Shown here in pieces: positions 25,146 through 34,333 of a stretch of DNA of 64,000 nucleotides. The notes below the pieces were generated by a model. That model was not told where the DNA came from, ran no database searches, and saw only the letters and a list, made by a program, of their open reading frames with translations. Positions within the stretch are counted from its first letter, which is position 1. Each line of letters starts with the position of its first letter. Source of the stretch: Planobispora longispora. GTDB lineage: Bacteria > Actinomycetota > Actinomycetes > Streptosporangiales > Streptosporangiaceae. The stretch covers positions 248,001-312,000 of the forward strand of contig NZ_BOOH01000023.1 in assembly GCF_016863135.1 (NCBI RefSeq), in the 5' to 3' direction. A program made the translations under genes and the position numbers.

Positions 25146-26735
25146 TCAGCGGAGAGGGGCCCCGAACTGCCCGGCCGCCTGCGGGGTGGCCGGGCGCTGG
25201 AGGGTCAGGTTGGAGTCGGGGTCGAGGCCCCCGAAGCCGATGATCGGGTCCCTGCCGTAGACGACGTTGACCTGACCGTGGTCGGCGCCGGTGGCGCCGC
25301 TGACGTCCTCCCCCGGCACCCCGGCCGCCAGATCGGCTTCGCCGTTGTCGTCGTAGTCACCCGCGGCCAGGCCCGCGCCGAACCGGTCGCCCTGCTCGGC
25401 GTTGGCCCCCAGGGAGATCTGCACGAAGAACTGCTGGTGGTCCACCCCGAGCGCGGGATCGTCGGGGGAGTTCTGGCCGTCGTTCTCGCCGTACAGGACG
25501 TTGACCCCGCCGACGTCGGCGCGGTTGTCCACCTCGCGGTCCTCCTCGGGCACCCCGATGGCCAGGTCGTCCTGGTTGTCGCTGTTGAAGTCCCCGGCCG
25601 CCAGCACCGCGCCGAAGCGGTCGCCCGGGTCGGACGTCTCCGAGACGCCGGCCGAGTTCTGGCTCCACAGCTGGGTGCGGGCGATGTTCAGCCCGCCGGA
25701 GGCTCCGTAGAGGACGTGGACCATTCCCGAGCCGCCGTTCTCGCCGGGGGCGCCGATGGCCAGGTCGTCGGGGCCGCCGTCGAAGTCGCCGACCGTCAGC
25801 GCGGCGCCGACGGCGTCCTCGGCCTCCCGTCCTCCGGGCAGCGTGCCCTGGGCCCACAGCTGGTCGTCGGCGCCGGTCAGCGGGATGGAGCCGGCGCCGT
25901 AGAAGACGTTCACCTCGCCGCCGGGGTCGACGCTGCCCGGCTGGTCGGCCGGGGCTCCCACGGCCAGGTCGTCGAAGCTGTCGCCGTCGAAGTTGCCCGT
26001 CGCCACGGCGGCCCCGAACCGGTCGAAGGCGGCCGCGGCGCCCTCGACCAGGCTCTCGTCCTGGTGCAGCCGGCGCACGCTGTCCAGCGCGCCGCCCTCG
26101 AAGTGCAGCACGTCGACCGCGCCGGCGTCGACCACGGCGAGGTCCTCCCCCGGGCCGCCCACCGCGAGGTCGGAGCCGGAGCGGCCGACCCGTCCGACCG
26201 CGAGCGCCGCGCCCCACTGGTCCCCGGCCTCGACCTCGGCCAGCCCCAGCTGCGCGTTGACCGGGTCCAGGGTGATCGCGGCGTTGAGGTTGAGCAGGGC
26301 GCCCGTGCCGCCGGTCAGGATGTGGACCATCCCGGAGTCGGCCCGGTCGCCGGCGATCTCGTCGTCGTCCTCGAAGGGGACGCCGATCACCAGTTCCGAT
26401 CCGGCCCCGAACAGGAAGTCCCCCACGGTCAGGGAGGCGCCGAAGCGGTCTCCCGGCTCGGCGGCGCTGCCGAGGTTCCCGGAGTTCTGGGTGATGGTCT
26501 GCACCCCGCCGGAGCCCGGGCCGTCCGGGCCCCCGTAGAAGACCCGTACCACTCCGGCGTCCGGGACGCCTCCCAGGTCCTCCAGCGGGGAGGCCACGAC
26601 GAGGTCGGCGAACCCGTCGAAGTCGAAGTCGCCGACGCCGCGGAGGGCGTCGGCCCCGGCCGGGGCGGGGACGAGGAGCGCGGACAACGCGAGAGACGCG
26701 GCCGCGAGCGCGGCCACGCGTCGGGCAGAGAACAT
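25146..26735 (-). CDS. Secreted FG-GAP repeat protein (integrin-alpha-like beta-propeller)
   Basis: A 529-residue extracellular protein. The signal peptide is MFSARRVAALAAASLALSAL plus an alanine-rich cleavage zone near residue 29. The mature region is about seven FG-GAP repeats, each with a calcium-binding DxDxDG/DFNSDNQDDLAIG-like loop, GDRFGA and VNVLYG. The repeats should close into a seven-bladed beta-propeller. FG-GAP proteins act in adhesion or glycan binding; no attached catalytic domain is seen. The start at ATG 26735 fits the signal peptide. Confidence 0.9.
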   Translation of the reverse strand: MFSARRVAALAAASLALSALLVPAPAGADALRGVGDFDFDGFADLVVASPLEDLGGVPDAGVVRVFYGGPDGPGSGGVQTITQNSGNLGSAAEPGDRFGASLTVGDFLFGAGSELVIGVPFEDDDEIAGDRADSGMVHILTGGTGALLNLNAAITLDPVNAQLGLAEVEAGDQWGAALAVGRVGRSGSDLAVGGPGEDLAVVDAGAVDVLHFEGGALDSVRRLHQDESLVEGAAAAFDRFGAAVATGNFDGDSFDDLAVGAPADQPGSVDPGGEVNVFYGAGSIPLTGADDQLWAQGTLPGGREAEDAVGAALTVGDFDGGPDDLAIGAPGENGGSGMVHVLYGASGGLNIARTQLWSQNSAGVSETSDPGDRFGAVLAAGDFNSDNQDDLAIGVPEEDREVDNRADVGGVNVLYGENDGQNSPDDPALGVDHQQFFVQISLGANAEQGDRFGAGLAAGDYDDNGEADLAAGVPGEDVSGATGADHGQVNVVYGRDPIIGFGGLDPDSNLTLQRPATPQAAGQFGAPLR

Positions 26736-27077
26736 GCGTGCCTCCGATGGCAGATGTCCCGGGCCCCGCGCCATCCCACCAACCGGCCGGGACCGCTTCC
26801 AGGTCCTTGTCCGCACACCGGGCGAGGGGAAATCCCTTGTGGAATTCCCCGGCCCTTCTCGCGCCGGGAAACCGCGCACGCCGGACGCCCGCCGTACCGG
26901 CCGGACCGGACCTGGGTATCCCAGTAATCGACCGGCGGGGAGGGAATTACCCTTCGACCATGCCCGAGCGGCCTCGTCCTGACCTCCGGACGGGTCTCCG
27001 AACCGGAGACCCGGCAGCCGGAGATCGGGGAGTCAGAGATCTGAGACTCGGAGCTCTGAGACTCGGAGACCGGCTGA
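26736..27077. other. Intergenic region with CTGAGACTCGGAG-type repeats
   Basis: A 342-bp gap. The half next to the UbiA gene (26998-27072) is a degenerate array of GGAGAYC and CTGAGACTCGGAG words, the latter repeated exactly at about 27039 and 27053 and able to form small hairpins. The other half should hold the promoter of the FG-GAP gene; no clear -10/-35 was found. Confidence 0.6.
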
Positions 27078-27944
27078 TCAGGAGGCGGTGATCCCGGTGC
27101 CCCGGGCGAGCAGGAGGACGACGTCGAGCGCCGCCACGGCGATGGCCGCGGCGAACGGGGCGCGGGGTGAGCGGCGGCCCAGGGACAGGCCCGCGAGGGC
27201 GAGCGCGCAGGCCGCGGCCAGGGCGGCCCAGCCGCCCGCGGCGGGCGGTCCCGGAGGGGCGAGGACGAGCAGGCCGGTCGCCAGGAGGAGCGGGAGCGGG
27301 GCGAGCGCGCGGACCCGGCCGGGGCCGAGCCGCTGCGGCCAGCCGCGGACCCCGGTGGCGAGGTCGTCGGAGATGTCGGGCAGCACGTTCGCCAGGTGCG
27401 CTCCGCAGCCGAGCAGTGCCCCGGCCAGGACCGCCCACCACGCGGGCCACGGCTGTCCCGGCAGGCCGAGCGTGACGAACGCGGGCAGCGAGCCGAAACC
27501 CACCGCGTAGGGGATCCAGGACAGGACGGTCGCCTTCAGGCCGAGGTCGTAGGCCCACGCGGCGGCGACACCGGTCAGGTGGACGGCCCCGGCCGCCGGG
27601 CCGGAGGCGAAGGAGAGCGGCGCGCAGAGCACCAGGGCGGTGATCGCGGCGATCCGCACCGCCCGCACGCTCACCGCGCCGCCGACGATCGGCTTGTCCG
27701 CCCGTCCCGCCGTACGGTCCCGCCCGGCGTCCACCGCGTCGTTGCACCAGCCGACGGAGAGCTGCCCGGTGAGCACGGCGGCGGCCACCAGGGCGCACCC
27801 CGCCGCGTCGCGCCCGCTCGCCACGGCCAGGGCGGTCGTCAGGACGGTGACCGCGGCGGTCGGCCCGGGATGGCAGGCCCGCACCAGCCCGAGGATCACC
27901 CTCACGGCGGGGTGGGTACCGGGGGAATGCCCGCTCGTCGTCAC
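27078..27944 (-). CDS. UbiA-family prenyltransferase
   Basis: A 288-residue membrane prenyltransferase with about eight helices. The first Asp-rich motif is NDAVDAGRDRTAGRADKP (N68, D69, D72, D76) and the second is DISDD in ANVLPDISDDLATG. These bind Mg-prenyl diphosphate and transfer the prenyl chain to an aromatic or other acceptor. It is divergent from a type III PKS operon and shares a 246-bp promoter region, so the polyketide or its quinone product is the likely acceptor. This would give a prenylated phenol or meroterpenoid. Confidence 0.93.
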   Translation of the reverse strand: MTTSGHSPGTHPAVRVILGLVRACHPGPTAAVTVLTTALAVASGRDAAGCALVAAAVLTGQLSVGWCNDAVDAGRDRTAGRADKPIVGGAVSVRAVRIAAITALVLCAPLSFASGPAAGAVHLTGVAAAWAYDLGLKATVLSWIPYAVGFGSLPAFVTLGLPGQPWPAWWAVLAGALLGCGAHLANVLPDISDDLATGVRGWPQRLGPGRVRALAPLPLLLATGLLVLAPPGPPAAGGWAALAAACALALAGLSLGRRSPRAPFAAAIAVAALDVVLLLARGTGITAS

Positions 27945-27970
27945 GGACCCGATCCTAGATCGTCGTACGG

Positions 27971-28034
27971 CGGCGCCGGGGGTCTCGGTGCGACGCCTCG
28001 CCCTTCCGTCGCCGCACCGAGACCCCCGGCGCCG
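27971..28034. repeat. Perfect 21-bp inverted repeat in the UbiA/PKS divergent promoter
   Basis: A 21-nt arm (27971-27991, beginning CGGCGCCGGGGG) pairs without mismatch with 28014-28034 (ending CCCCCGGCGCCG). The 22-nt spacer holds a further GACG/CGTC pair. The left arm starts 27 bp from the UbiA ATG. This is far beyond chance and could be an operator, a divergent transcription barrier or an mRNA leader hairpin. Confidence 0.85.
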
Positions 28035-28190
28035 TCAAGGAGCGCGGGGAGCGACGGAGATCGGTGACGGGTATGGCCGGGGCGAGGGGAGACGGGGATG
28101 CTGGGGAGTGCACGGGGCCGGGAAGGCATGAGGCCGGACCGGATGGGCACAGAGCGGGTGTTCTGCCGTCCTTGATCAGGGAGTGTCCAG

Positions 28191-29318
28191 ATGAGCCGTA
28201 TCGCCGCGGTCCGGGGGGCGCTCCCGCCCAACCGCCACACCCAGGGCGAGATCGCGGACGCGTTCGCCCGGATGTGCCTGCCCGAGGGGACCGACCGGGC
28301 GTTGCTCGACCGGCTGTACGCGAGCGCCCGGGTCAGGCACCGGCACCTGAGCCTGCCGCTCGACCGGTACGGCAAGCTCGACGGCTTCGGGGCGGCCAAC
28401 GACGCCTTCATCGAGGTCGGCCTCGAACTGGCGGCGGAGGCCGTCGGGAGCGCGCTGGAGGCGGCCGGGCTGACGCCGTACGACGTGGACATGATCATGT
28501 GCACGTCCGTGACGGGCGTCGCCGCGCCCTCGCTGGAGGCCCGGCTGGCCGGGCGGATCGGGCTGCGTCCCGATGTGAAGCGGGTGCCGGTGTTCGGGCT
28601 GGGGTGCGTCGCGGGGGCCGCCGGGATCGCCCGCGTCCACGACTACCTGCGCGGCTGGCCGGATCACGTGGCCGTGCTGCTCTCGGTCGAACTGTGCTCC
28701 CTGACCCTGCAGCGTGAGGACGCCTCCGTCGCCAACATGGTGGCGGGGGCGCTGTTCGGCGACGGCGCCGCCGCGGTGGTGATGCGCGGCGAGGAGTGGC
28801 GCCCGCGGGCGCCGGACTCGCCCGGGACCCCGCGATCGCCCGGGACGCCGCGATCGCCTGAGGCGCCGGGACAGGCCGAAACTCCGGGACCGGTCGTGGT
28901 GGCCACCCGCAGTCACCTGTATCCCGGCTCCGGCCAGATGATGGGCTGGGAGGTGAGCGACACCGGCTTCCGGGTGGTGCTCGACGCGGGCGTCCCCGAC
29001 GTCGTACGCACCTATCTCGCCGACGACGTGCACGGTTTCCTCGCCGACCACGGTCTGACCGCCGGCGACGTCACGGCCTGGGTCTGCCATCCCGGCGGCC
29101 CGAAGGTGCTGGAGGCGGTCGCCGAGACGCTGGAGCTGCCGCCGGGCGCGCTGGACGTCACCTGGCGCTCGCTGGCCGAGGTCGGCAACCTCTCCTCCTC
29201 GTCGGTGCTGCACGTCCTGCGGGACACCCTCGATCTCCGGCCGCCGCCGGGGACGCCGGGCCTGATCATCGCGATGGGCCCCGGCTTCTGTTCCGAGCTC
29301 GTACTGCTGCGCTGGTAG
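28191..29318 (+). CDS. Type III polyketide synthase (alkylresorcinol/quinone type)
   Basis: A 375-residue chalcone-synthase-fold enzyme. The catalytic triad is complete: C139 in FGLGCVAG, H300 in VCHPGGPK and N333 in GNLSSSS. It extends a starter acyl-CoA with malonyl-CoA and cyclises the chain. With the ICMT-like methyltransferase and FAD enzyme that follow, the order matches the Streptomyces griseus srsABC phenolic-lipid operon. Residues about 209-232 are an inserted low-complexity SPGTPRSPGTPRSPEAPG repeat after strand VVMRGEEWRPR, absent from typical type III PKSs. ATG at 28191; the next gene starts 9 bp after the stop. Confidence 0.93.
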   Translation: MSRIAAVRGALPPNRHTQGEIADAFARMCLPEGTDRALLDRLYASARVRHRHLSLPLDRYGKLDGFGAANDAFIEVGLELAAEAVGSALEAAGLTPYDVDMIMCTSVTGVAAPSLEARLAGRIGLRPDVKRVPVFGLGCVAGAAGIARVHDYLRGWPDHVAVLLSVELCSLTLQREDASVANMVAGALFGDGAAAVVMRGEEWRPRAPDSPGTPRSPGTPRSPEAPGQAETPGPVVVATRSHLYPGSGQMMGWEVSDTGFRVVLDAGVPDVVRTYLADDVHGFLADHGLTAGDVTAWVCHPGGPKVLEAVAETLELPPGALDVTWRSLAEVGNLSSSSVLHVLRDTLDLRPPPGTPGLIIAMGPGFCSELVLLRW

Positions 29319-29327
29319 GAGGCCGCC

Positions 29328-30008
29328 ATGCCGTGGTATCCGCTGCTCGTCCTTCTGATCGGCGTGGAGCGCCTGGCCGAGCTGGTCGTCTCCCGCCGCA
29401 ACATGCGCTGGAGCCTGGCCCGCGGCGGGGTGGTCGCCGGGCGCGGGCACTACCCGTGGATGGTGGCCCTGCACACGGGCCTGCTGGCGGGCTGCCTGGC
29501 CGAGGTGTACCTGGCGGGACGCCCCTTCCTCCCGGCGCTGGGCTGGCCGATGCTCATCCTCGTGGCCGCCTCCCAGGCGCTGCGCTGGTGGTGCATCACC
29601 ACGCTGGGGCCGCAGTGGAACACCGAGGTGGTCGTGGTCCCCGGCCTGCCGCGGGTGGAGTCGGGACCCTACCGGCTCCGCTGGCTCCGCCATCCCAACT
29701 ACGTCGCGGTCGTCGTCGAGGGCGCGGCGCTGCCCCTGGTGCACAGCGCGTGGATCACCGCGGCGGTCTTCACCGCCTGCAACGCCGTGCTGATGGCGGT
29801 ACGGATCCGGTGCGAGAACGCCGCGCTGGCCGCGCTCGCCCCGCCCGCGGAGGGAACGGGCGACCGGACGGCGGATCCGGCGGCCGGGACCGCGCCCGGC
29901 GACCGGACGGCGGATCCGGCGGCCGGGACCGCGCCCGGCGACCGGACGGCGGATCCGGCCCCCGGGGCGGGGGCCGGCGGCTCCGCCGACGATCAGGCTC
30001 TGGCGTGA
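29328..30008 (+). CDS. Isoprenylcysteine carboxyl methyltransferase (ICMT)-family methyltransferase
   Basis: A 226-residue membrane methyltransferase with about five helices and the SAM-binding GPYRLRWLRHPNYVAVVVEG block typical of ICMT/PEMT-like enzymes. In the srsB position it would O- or C-methylate the PKS phenol. The C-terminal 50 residues are outside the fold and consist of two and a half copies of GDRTADPAAGTAP. It begins 9 bp after the PKS stop and ends in a GTGA overlap with the flavoenzyme. Confidence 0.9.
   Translation: MPWYPLLVLLIGVERLAELVVSRRNMRWSLARGGVVAGRGHYPWMVALHTGLLAGCLAEVYLAGRPFLPALGWPMLILVAASQALRWWCITTLGPQWNTEVVVVPGLPRVESGPYRLRWLRHPNYVAVVVEGAALPLVHSAWITAAVFTACNAVLMAVRIRCENAALAALAPPAEGTGDRTADPAAGTAPGDRTADPAAGTAPGDRTADPAPGAGAGGSADDQALA
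29859..29958. repeat. 39-bp tandem repeat (2.5 copies) in the methyltransferase tail
   Basis: Units at 29859-29897 and 29898-29936 are identical, and a partial third copy runs to 29958. Each encodes GDRTADPAAGTAP, in frame. The identity at DNA level implies recent expansion. Confidence 0.9.
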
Positions 30009-31018
30009 TCGACGTTCTGGTCGCCGGGGGCGGTCCGGCGGGGCTGGCCACGGCCATTCACGCGGCGGCGGCCGGGATGGAGGCGGTCGTGGTCGAGCCG
30101 AGGCCCGGGCCGGTGGACAAGGCGTGCGGCGAGGGCCTGATGCCCACCGGGGCCGCCGTGCTGCGGTCGATGGGCGTCGAGCCGGACGGCTGGCCGCTGC
30201 GCGGCATCCGCTACCTCGACGGCCGGCACGAGGCGCAGGCCGCCTTCCCCGGCGGCCGCGGGCTGGGCGTGCGCCGTACCGCGCTGCACGCCGCGCTGTC
30301 GCGGCGCGCGGCCGAGCTGGGCGTGCGGGTCGTCCCCGGGAAGGTCACCGAGGTACGGCAGGGCCCCGACGGCGTCCGGGCGGCCGGGTTCCGGGCCCGC
30401 TGGCTGGTGGCCGCCGACGGTCTGCACTCGCCGGTGCGGGCCATGCTCGGACTGGACCTGCCCGGCCGCGGGCAGCGCCGGTACGGCCTGCGGCAACACT
30501 ACCCGGTCGCCCCCTGGACGGACTTCGTCGAGGTCCACTGGGCCGCGGACGGGGAGGCGTACGTGACGCCGGTGGCCGGGGACATGGTGGGCGTGGCGGT
30601 GCTGACCTCCCGGCGTGGCGGCTACCCGGAGCGGCTGGCGGCGTTCCCCTCGCTCCTGGACCGGCTGAGCGGGCCGCCCGTGACCCGGGTGCGCGGCGCC
30701 GGCCCGCTGCGCCAGCGGGTCCGCACCCGGGTCGCGGGGCGGGTGCTGCTGGTCGGCGACGCCGCGGGGTACGTCGACGCGCTCACCGGCGAGGGGGTCG
30801 CGCTGGCGCTGCTGTCGGCGCGCTCCCTGGTCCGCTGCCTGCGCGCGGGCGCCCCGCAGGCGTACGAGACCGCCTGGCTCAGGTTGTCGCGGCGCCACCG
30901 GCTGCTCACCGGGGCGCTCCTGTCCGCCCGGCGGCACCCGGCGGCGGCCCGGCTGATCGTTCCGGCGGCGCACCGCCTGCCCGCGGTGTTCGCGGCGGCG
31001 GTGCGTGCGCTCGCCTGA
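30005..31018 (+). CDS. FAD-dependent oxidoreductase/hydroxylase (SrsC-like)
   Basis: A 337-residue flavoprotein of the group A monooxygenase / geranylgeranyl-reductase superfamily. DVLVAGGGPAGLATAIHAAA is the dinucleotide-binding GxGxxG, ACGEGLMP follows, WLVAADGLHSPVRAML holds the DG motif, and VLLVGDAAGYVDALTGEGVA is the second FAD motif. It probably hydroxylates or oxidises the methylated phenol to a quinone. The GTG at 30005 overlaps the methyltransferase stop. A 30-bp direct duplication spans its stop codon (30989-31018 and 31019-31048, one mismatch), so the gene end has been copied once. Confidence 0.9.
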   Translation: MIDVLVAGGGPAGLATAIHAAAAGMEAVVVEPRPGPVDKACGEGLMPTGAAVLRSMGVEPDGWPLRGIRYLDGRHEAQAAFPGGRGLGVRRTALHAALSRRAAELGVRVVPGKVTEVRQGPDGVRAAGFRARWLVAADGLHSPVRAMLGLDLPGRGQRRYGLRQHYPVAPWTDFVEVHWAADGEAYVTPVAGDMVGVAVLTSRRGGYPERLAAFPSLLDRLSGPPVTRVRGAGPLRQRVRTRVAGRVLLVGDAAGYVDALTGEGVALALLSARSLVRCLRAGAPQAYETAWLRLSRRHRLLTGALLSARRHPAAARLIVPAAHRLPAVFAAAVRALA

Positions 31019-31048
31019 TTCGCGGCGGCGGTGCGTGCGCTCCCCTGA
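30989..31048. repeat. 30-bp tandem duplication across a stop codon
   Basis: The last 30 bp of the FAD gene, including TGA, are repeated once directly after it with one mismatch. The second copy is non-coding. Confidence 0.9.
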
Positions 31049-31166
31049 GGTGCGCCTCCCGGACGCTCCCCCGAGGCGTGCCTCCCGGAGCCCGCGGAGC
31101 CCGGCGTCCGTTTCCCGGACTCGGGGTGTGCTCGCCGGATCCGGACGCGTGTTCCCCGGAACGGCC

Positions 31167-32135
31167 TCAGCTCGCCCGGTGGACCGCGCTCAGCGCGGGG
31201 GCGTAATGATCCGTCCCGGAGAAACGTGCCCGCCACTGCCCGCGCCGGTGCCCCCGTACCTTCTCGGCGAAGATCCCCTGGCGGTCCGTGGTGGTGGTCG
31301 CCACCGTCGTCCAGTCCTCCCGGGCCCCGGCCCGGTGCAGGATCTCCACGGGCCGGTCGGCGAAGGGCGCGTAGTCCAGGTACCCCTGCGGGTCGACCCG
31401 GTTCAGCACGCCGCTGACGCGTACCGCCCGACCTTTCCTCTCCGCCTCGACGGCGCTGAACACGGTCTCGCGCTTCAGCCAGAACTCGGCGTGCCGGGTG
31501 ACCGTCGTCCCCTCCGTTCCCCGGGCGGTGGCGACGATGGTCCACAGGCCGGCGGGGTACCAGCGGTTCAGCCGGGTCTCGGGCAGGAACCGCCAGGTCT
31601 CCCAGCCCTCGCCGGCGTCGTCCTGCCCGAGCCGCCGCGGGGGTTCGGCGTCCGCCGGTCCCGACGGCGACGGCTCCGGGGACGGCGGCGCGACGGACGG
31701 CGGCGCGACGGACGGCGGCGCGAACACGGAAGACGGGACGACCGCGGCGGGTGACGGGATCGAGCCGGACGACGGGGCCGCGGAGAACGAGGACGCCGGA
31801 TCTGACGGCGACCCGGTGGACGGCGACCCGGTGGACGGCGACCCGGTGGACGCCGGGGGCGCCACGGAAGGCCTGGGGGCGGACGGCTCCTGCGCCCTCG
31901 GCCTGGGGGCCGCACCGGGTTCGACCCGGATCGTCACGCCCTCGGATCCCGAGGCTCCGCGGGCGACCACATCGATCACCAGGCGCACGGCGCTGTCCGG
32001 GCGGACCACCGGTTCCGCGGGGCGGACGGTGATCGAGCGGATCACCGGGCCACCGGCCGCGGGTTGCGCCGCGGCCGCCGCGGGCACCGCGCAGGCCCCG
32101 GCCGCCATGGACGCGAGAAGAACTCTAACCCTCAT
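31167..32135 (-). CDS. Secreted protein with proline/serine repeat linker
   Basis: A 322-residue exported protein. The signal peptide MRVRVLLASMAAGACAVPAA ends at about residue 24. A short beta domain (about 30-75) is followed by a 90-residue Pro/Ser linker with STGSP and SVAPP repeats. A C-terminal beta-rich domain (about 170-322) contains AGLWTIVATARGTEG, DRPVEILHRA and GQWRARFSGTDHY, resembling Ig-like or bacterial surface modules. No catalytic motif is seen. The start is ATG 32135. Nothing adjacent shows its role. Confidence 0.75.
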   Translation of the reverse strand: MRVRVLLASMAAGACAVPAAAAAQPAAGGPVIRSITVRPAEPVVRPDSAVRLVIDVVARGASGSEGVTIRVEPGAAPRPRAQEPSAPRPSVAPPASTGSPSTGSPSTGSPSDPASSFSAAPSSGSIPSPAAVVPSSVFAPPSVAPPSVAPPSPEPSPSGPADAEPPRRLGQDDAGEGWETWRFLPETRLNRWYPAGLWTIVATARGTEGTTVTRHAEFWLKRETVFSAVEAERKGRAVRVSGVLNRVDPQGYLDYAPFADRPVEILHRAGAREDWTTVATTTTDRQGIFAEKVRGHRRGQWRARFSGTDHYAPALSAVHRAS

Positions 32136-32204
32136 GATCACGACGCTAGGAAGCGTTCGGTAATGGCCGTTGGACGACACCTGCCCGGTTGGGCAAAACA
32201 CCGG

Positions 32205-32276
32205 GGGCGTCCGCTCCCGCACGGGGAACGGACGCCCTCAGGGTCTCCGGCCGACCGGCGCCGGAGCCGGTCGGCC
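32205..32276 (-). terminator. Double hairpin downstream of the acyl-CoA ligase gene
   Basis: Directly after the ligase stop, GGCCGACCGG (32249-32258) pairs perfectly with CCGGTCGGCC (32267-32276), 10 bp with an 8-nt loop. A second stem, GGGCGTCCG/CGGACGCCC, lies at 32205-32237. Together they should end minus-strand transcription. Confidence 0.65.
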
Positions 32277-32284
32277 CGGGGCCG

Positions 32285-34120
32285 TCAGCCCTCGTACATC
32301 GAGGCGATGACCTCGGCGTACTTGGCGTGGATGACGCGGCGCTTGAGCTTCAGGCTCGGGGTGAGCTCCTCGGTCTCGGCCGTCCACTCCACCGGGAGCA
32401 GGCGCCAGCGCTTGACCTGCTGGACCCGGGCGAGCTTGTCGTTGGCCGTCTCGACCGCCGCCTCCACGGCCTTGAGGACGTCGGGGTGCTCGGCGAGCTC
32501 GGCGAGGGTGGTGAACGCGATGCCGTTGGCCTGCGCCCAGCCGGGGGCGACCTCGCCGTCGAGGGTGAGGACGGCCACCGGGTACGGCCTGCCGTCGCCG
32601 AAGGCGAGGGCCTGCCCGATGATGGGGTGCTCCTTGAGGTAGCTCTCGATGTTGGCCGGGGAGATGTTCTCGCCGCCGGCGGTGATGATGAGCTCCTTCT
32701 TCCGGTCGACGATCTTGACGAAGCCGTCCTCGTCGATGGAGCCCACGTCCCCGGTGTGCAGCCAGCCGTCGGCGTCCAGAAGCTCCTCGGTGGCCTCCGG
32801 CCGGTTCAGGTAGCCCTTGGTGTTGAGCGGGCTGCGGGTGAGGATCTCGCCGTCCTCGGCGATGCGGACCTCGACGCCGGGCTCGGCGCGGCCGACGGTG
32901 CCGAGCTTGTAGTGCTCGGGGCTGTTGGCGGTGAAGGCGCCCGTCGTCTCGGTCATGCCGTACACGTCGAGGAGCTTCATGCCGAGGCCGGCGAAGAAGC
33001 GCTGCACCTCCAGCGGCATGGGGGCCGCGGCGGTGGCCAGCCAGCGGGCGTTGTCGAAGCCGATCATGGACCGGATGATCGCCAGGAGCGCGGCGTCGGC
33101 CTGCTCGTAGGCCTGCTGGACCTCCGGCGTCACGGTCTGGCCGTGCTGGCCGGCCTCGACGTAGGCGAGCCCGGCGGCCATGGCCTTGCGGACGTTCTCC
33201 TGCTGCTCCTCCGGCTGGGTCGCCAGCAGGGACTGCAGGCGGGCCATCATCTTCTCCCACACGCGGGGGACGCCGAAGAACAGGACCGGCTTGACCTTGC
33301 CGAGCGTCGCGCCCAGGTTCGCCAGGTCGGTGCAGAAGTGCACGTGGGAGATCTTGAACAGCGGCAGGTACAGGCTGAGCACCCGCTCGGCGATGTGCGC
33401 GTAGGTCAGATAGGAGATCTGGGTGCCGTGGGTGGGCAGCGAGGTCATCCGGTCGGTGGCGCCCACCTCGTAGAACACGTTGGCGTGGGTGAGCGGCACG
33501 CCCTTGGGGTTGCCGGTGGTCCCCGAGGTGTACAGGACCGTCAGCACGTCGTCGGCCTTGACCGCCCGCCAGCGGGCCTCGACGGCCTCCGGGTCCTCCG
33601 CCAGGCGCTCGGCGCCCAGGGCCAGGAAGTCGTCCCAGCTCATGTACCTGTCGCCGGCCGGTGCGCCCTCGAGCATGATGATCTTCGTGAGCCCGGGCAG
33701 CTCGCCGAGGATCGGCTCCCAGCGGGCCAGCTCGGCCGGGCCGCCCAGCACCGCGACCTTGGCGCCGACGTTGCTCGCGACGAAGGCGATCTGGTCGGGG
33801 GCGAAGGTGGAGTAGACCGAGCAGGGCACCGCCCCCGCGTGCACGGCGCCGAGGTCGGCGAGCACGTGCTCGCTGCGGTTGACCATCATCAGCGCGACGG
33901 CGTCTCCGGGCCCGGCGCCCAGGGCGGCGAACCCGGCCGCGATCTCCAGGACCCGCCGGCGAGCCTCGGCGTAGGTGATCGTGGTCCAGCCGTCCCCGTC
34001 CGGATCCGAGTAGGCCGGCGCCTCGGGATCGCTCTCCGCCGTCTGCTTCAGTTGCTCGCATACGGTACGGCCCGCGATCGTCTCCTGGATCGACATGCGT
34101 TCCGCAAGGACATCGGCCAT
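32285..34120 (-). CDS. Long-chain fatty-acid-CoA ligase (FadD-like)
   Basis: A 611-residue AMP-forming acyl-CoA synthetase. The P-loop is YTSGTTGNPKG, the substrate gate region is YGMTETTG, GWLHTGDVG binds AMP, the hinge is DRKKELIITAGGENISP and the catalytic lysine lies in SLKLKRR near the C terminus. Size and spacing match FACS15-type long-chain ligases, which activate fatty acids with ATP and CoA. The start is ATG 34120 (MADVLAERMS); a longer frame to 34189 exists. It may feed lipid catabolism or the starter for the phenolic-lipid PKS 4 kb away, but that link is speculative. Confidence 0.94.
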   Translation of the reverse strand: MADVLAERMSIQETIAGRTVCEQLKQTAESDPEAPAYSDPDGDGWTTITYAEARRRVLEIAAGFAALGAGPGDAVALMMVNRSEHVLADLGAVHAGAVPCSVYSTFAPDQIAFVASNVGAKVAVLGGPAELARWEPILGELPGLTKIIMLEGAPAGDRYMSWDDFLALGAERLAEDPEAVEARWRAVKADDVLTVLYTSGTTGNPKGVPLTHANVFYEVGATDRMTSLPTHGTQISYLTYAHIAERVLSLYLPLFKISHVHFCTDLANLGATLGKVKPVLFFGVPRVWEKMMARLQSLLATQPEEQQENVRKAMAAGLAYVEAGQHGQTVTPEVQQAYEQADAALLAIIRSMIGFDNARWLATAAAPMPLEVQRFFAGLGMKLLDVYGMTETTGAFTANSPEHYKLGTVGRAEPGVEVRIAEDGEILTRSPLNTKGYLNRPEATEELLDADGWLHTGDVGSIDEDGFVKIVDRKKELIITAGGENISPANIESYLKEHPIIGQALAFGDGRPYPVAVLTLDGEVAPGWAQANGIAFTTLAELAEHPDVLKAVEAAVETANDKLARVQQVKRWRLLPVEWTAETEELTPSLKLKRRVIHAKYAEVIASMYEG

Positions 34121-34333
34121 GACGCGCCTCCAGAAAGTGCTTACTTGCACGATGGGATGCATCGCACCACACCGGGTCAGCGCAGACAAGACCCCCGCGG
34201 CAGGAATCGTTCCGGCACTCCCCCGGACGCCACCGGTATCCTGCTGCCCTCCCCTCCTCCGGGCCCGGGGCTCGCCATGCCGCGGGCCGGGACGGCTCGC
34301 CCGATATAGGGCCCATCATGGGATGATCCTCCC

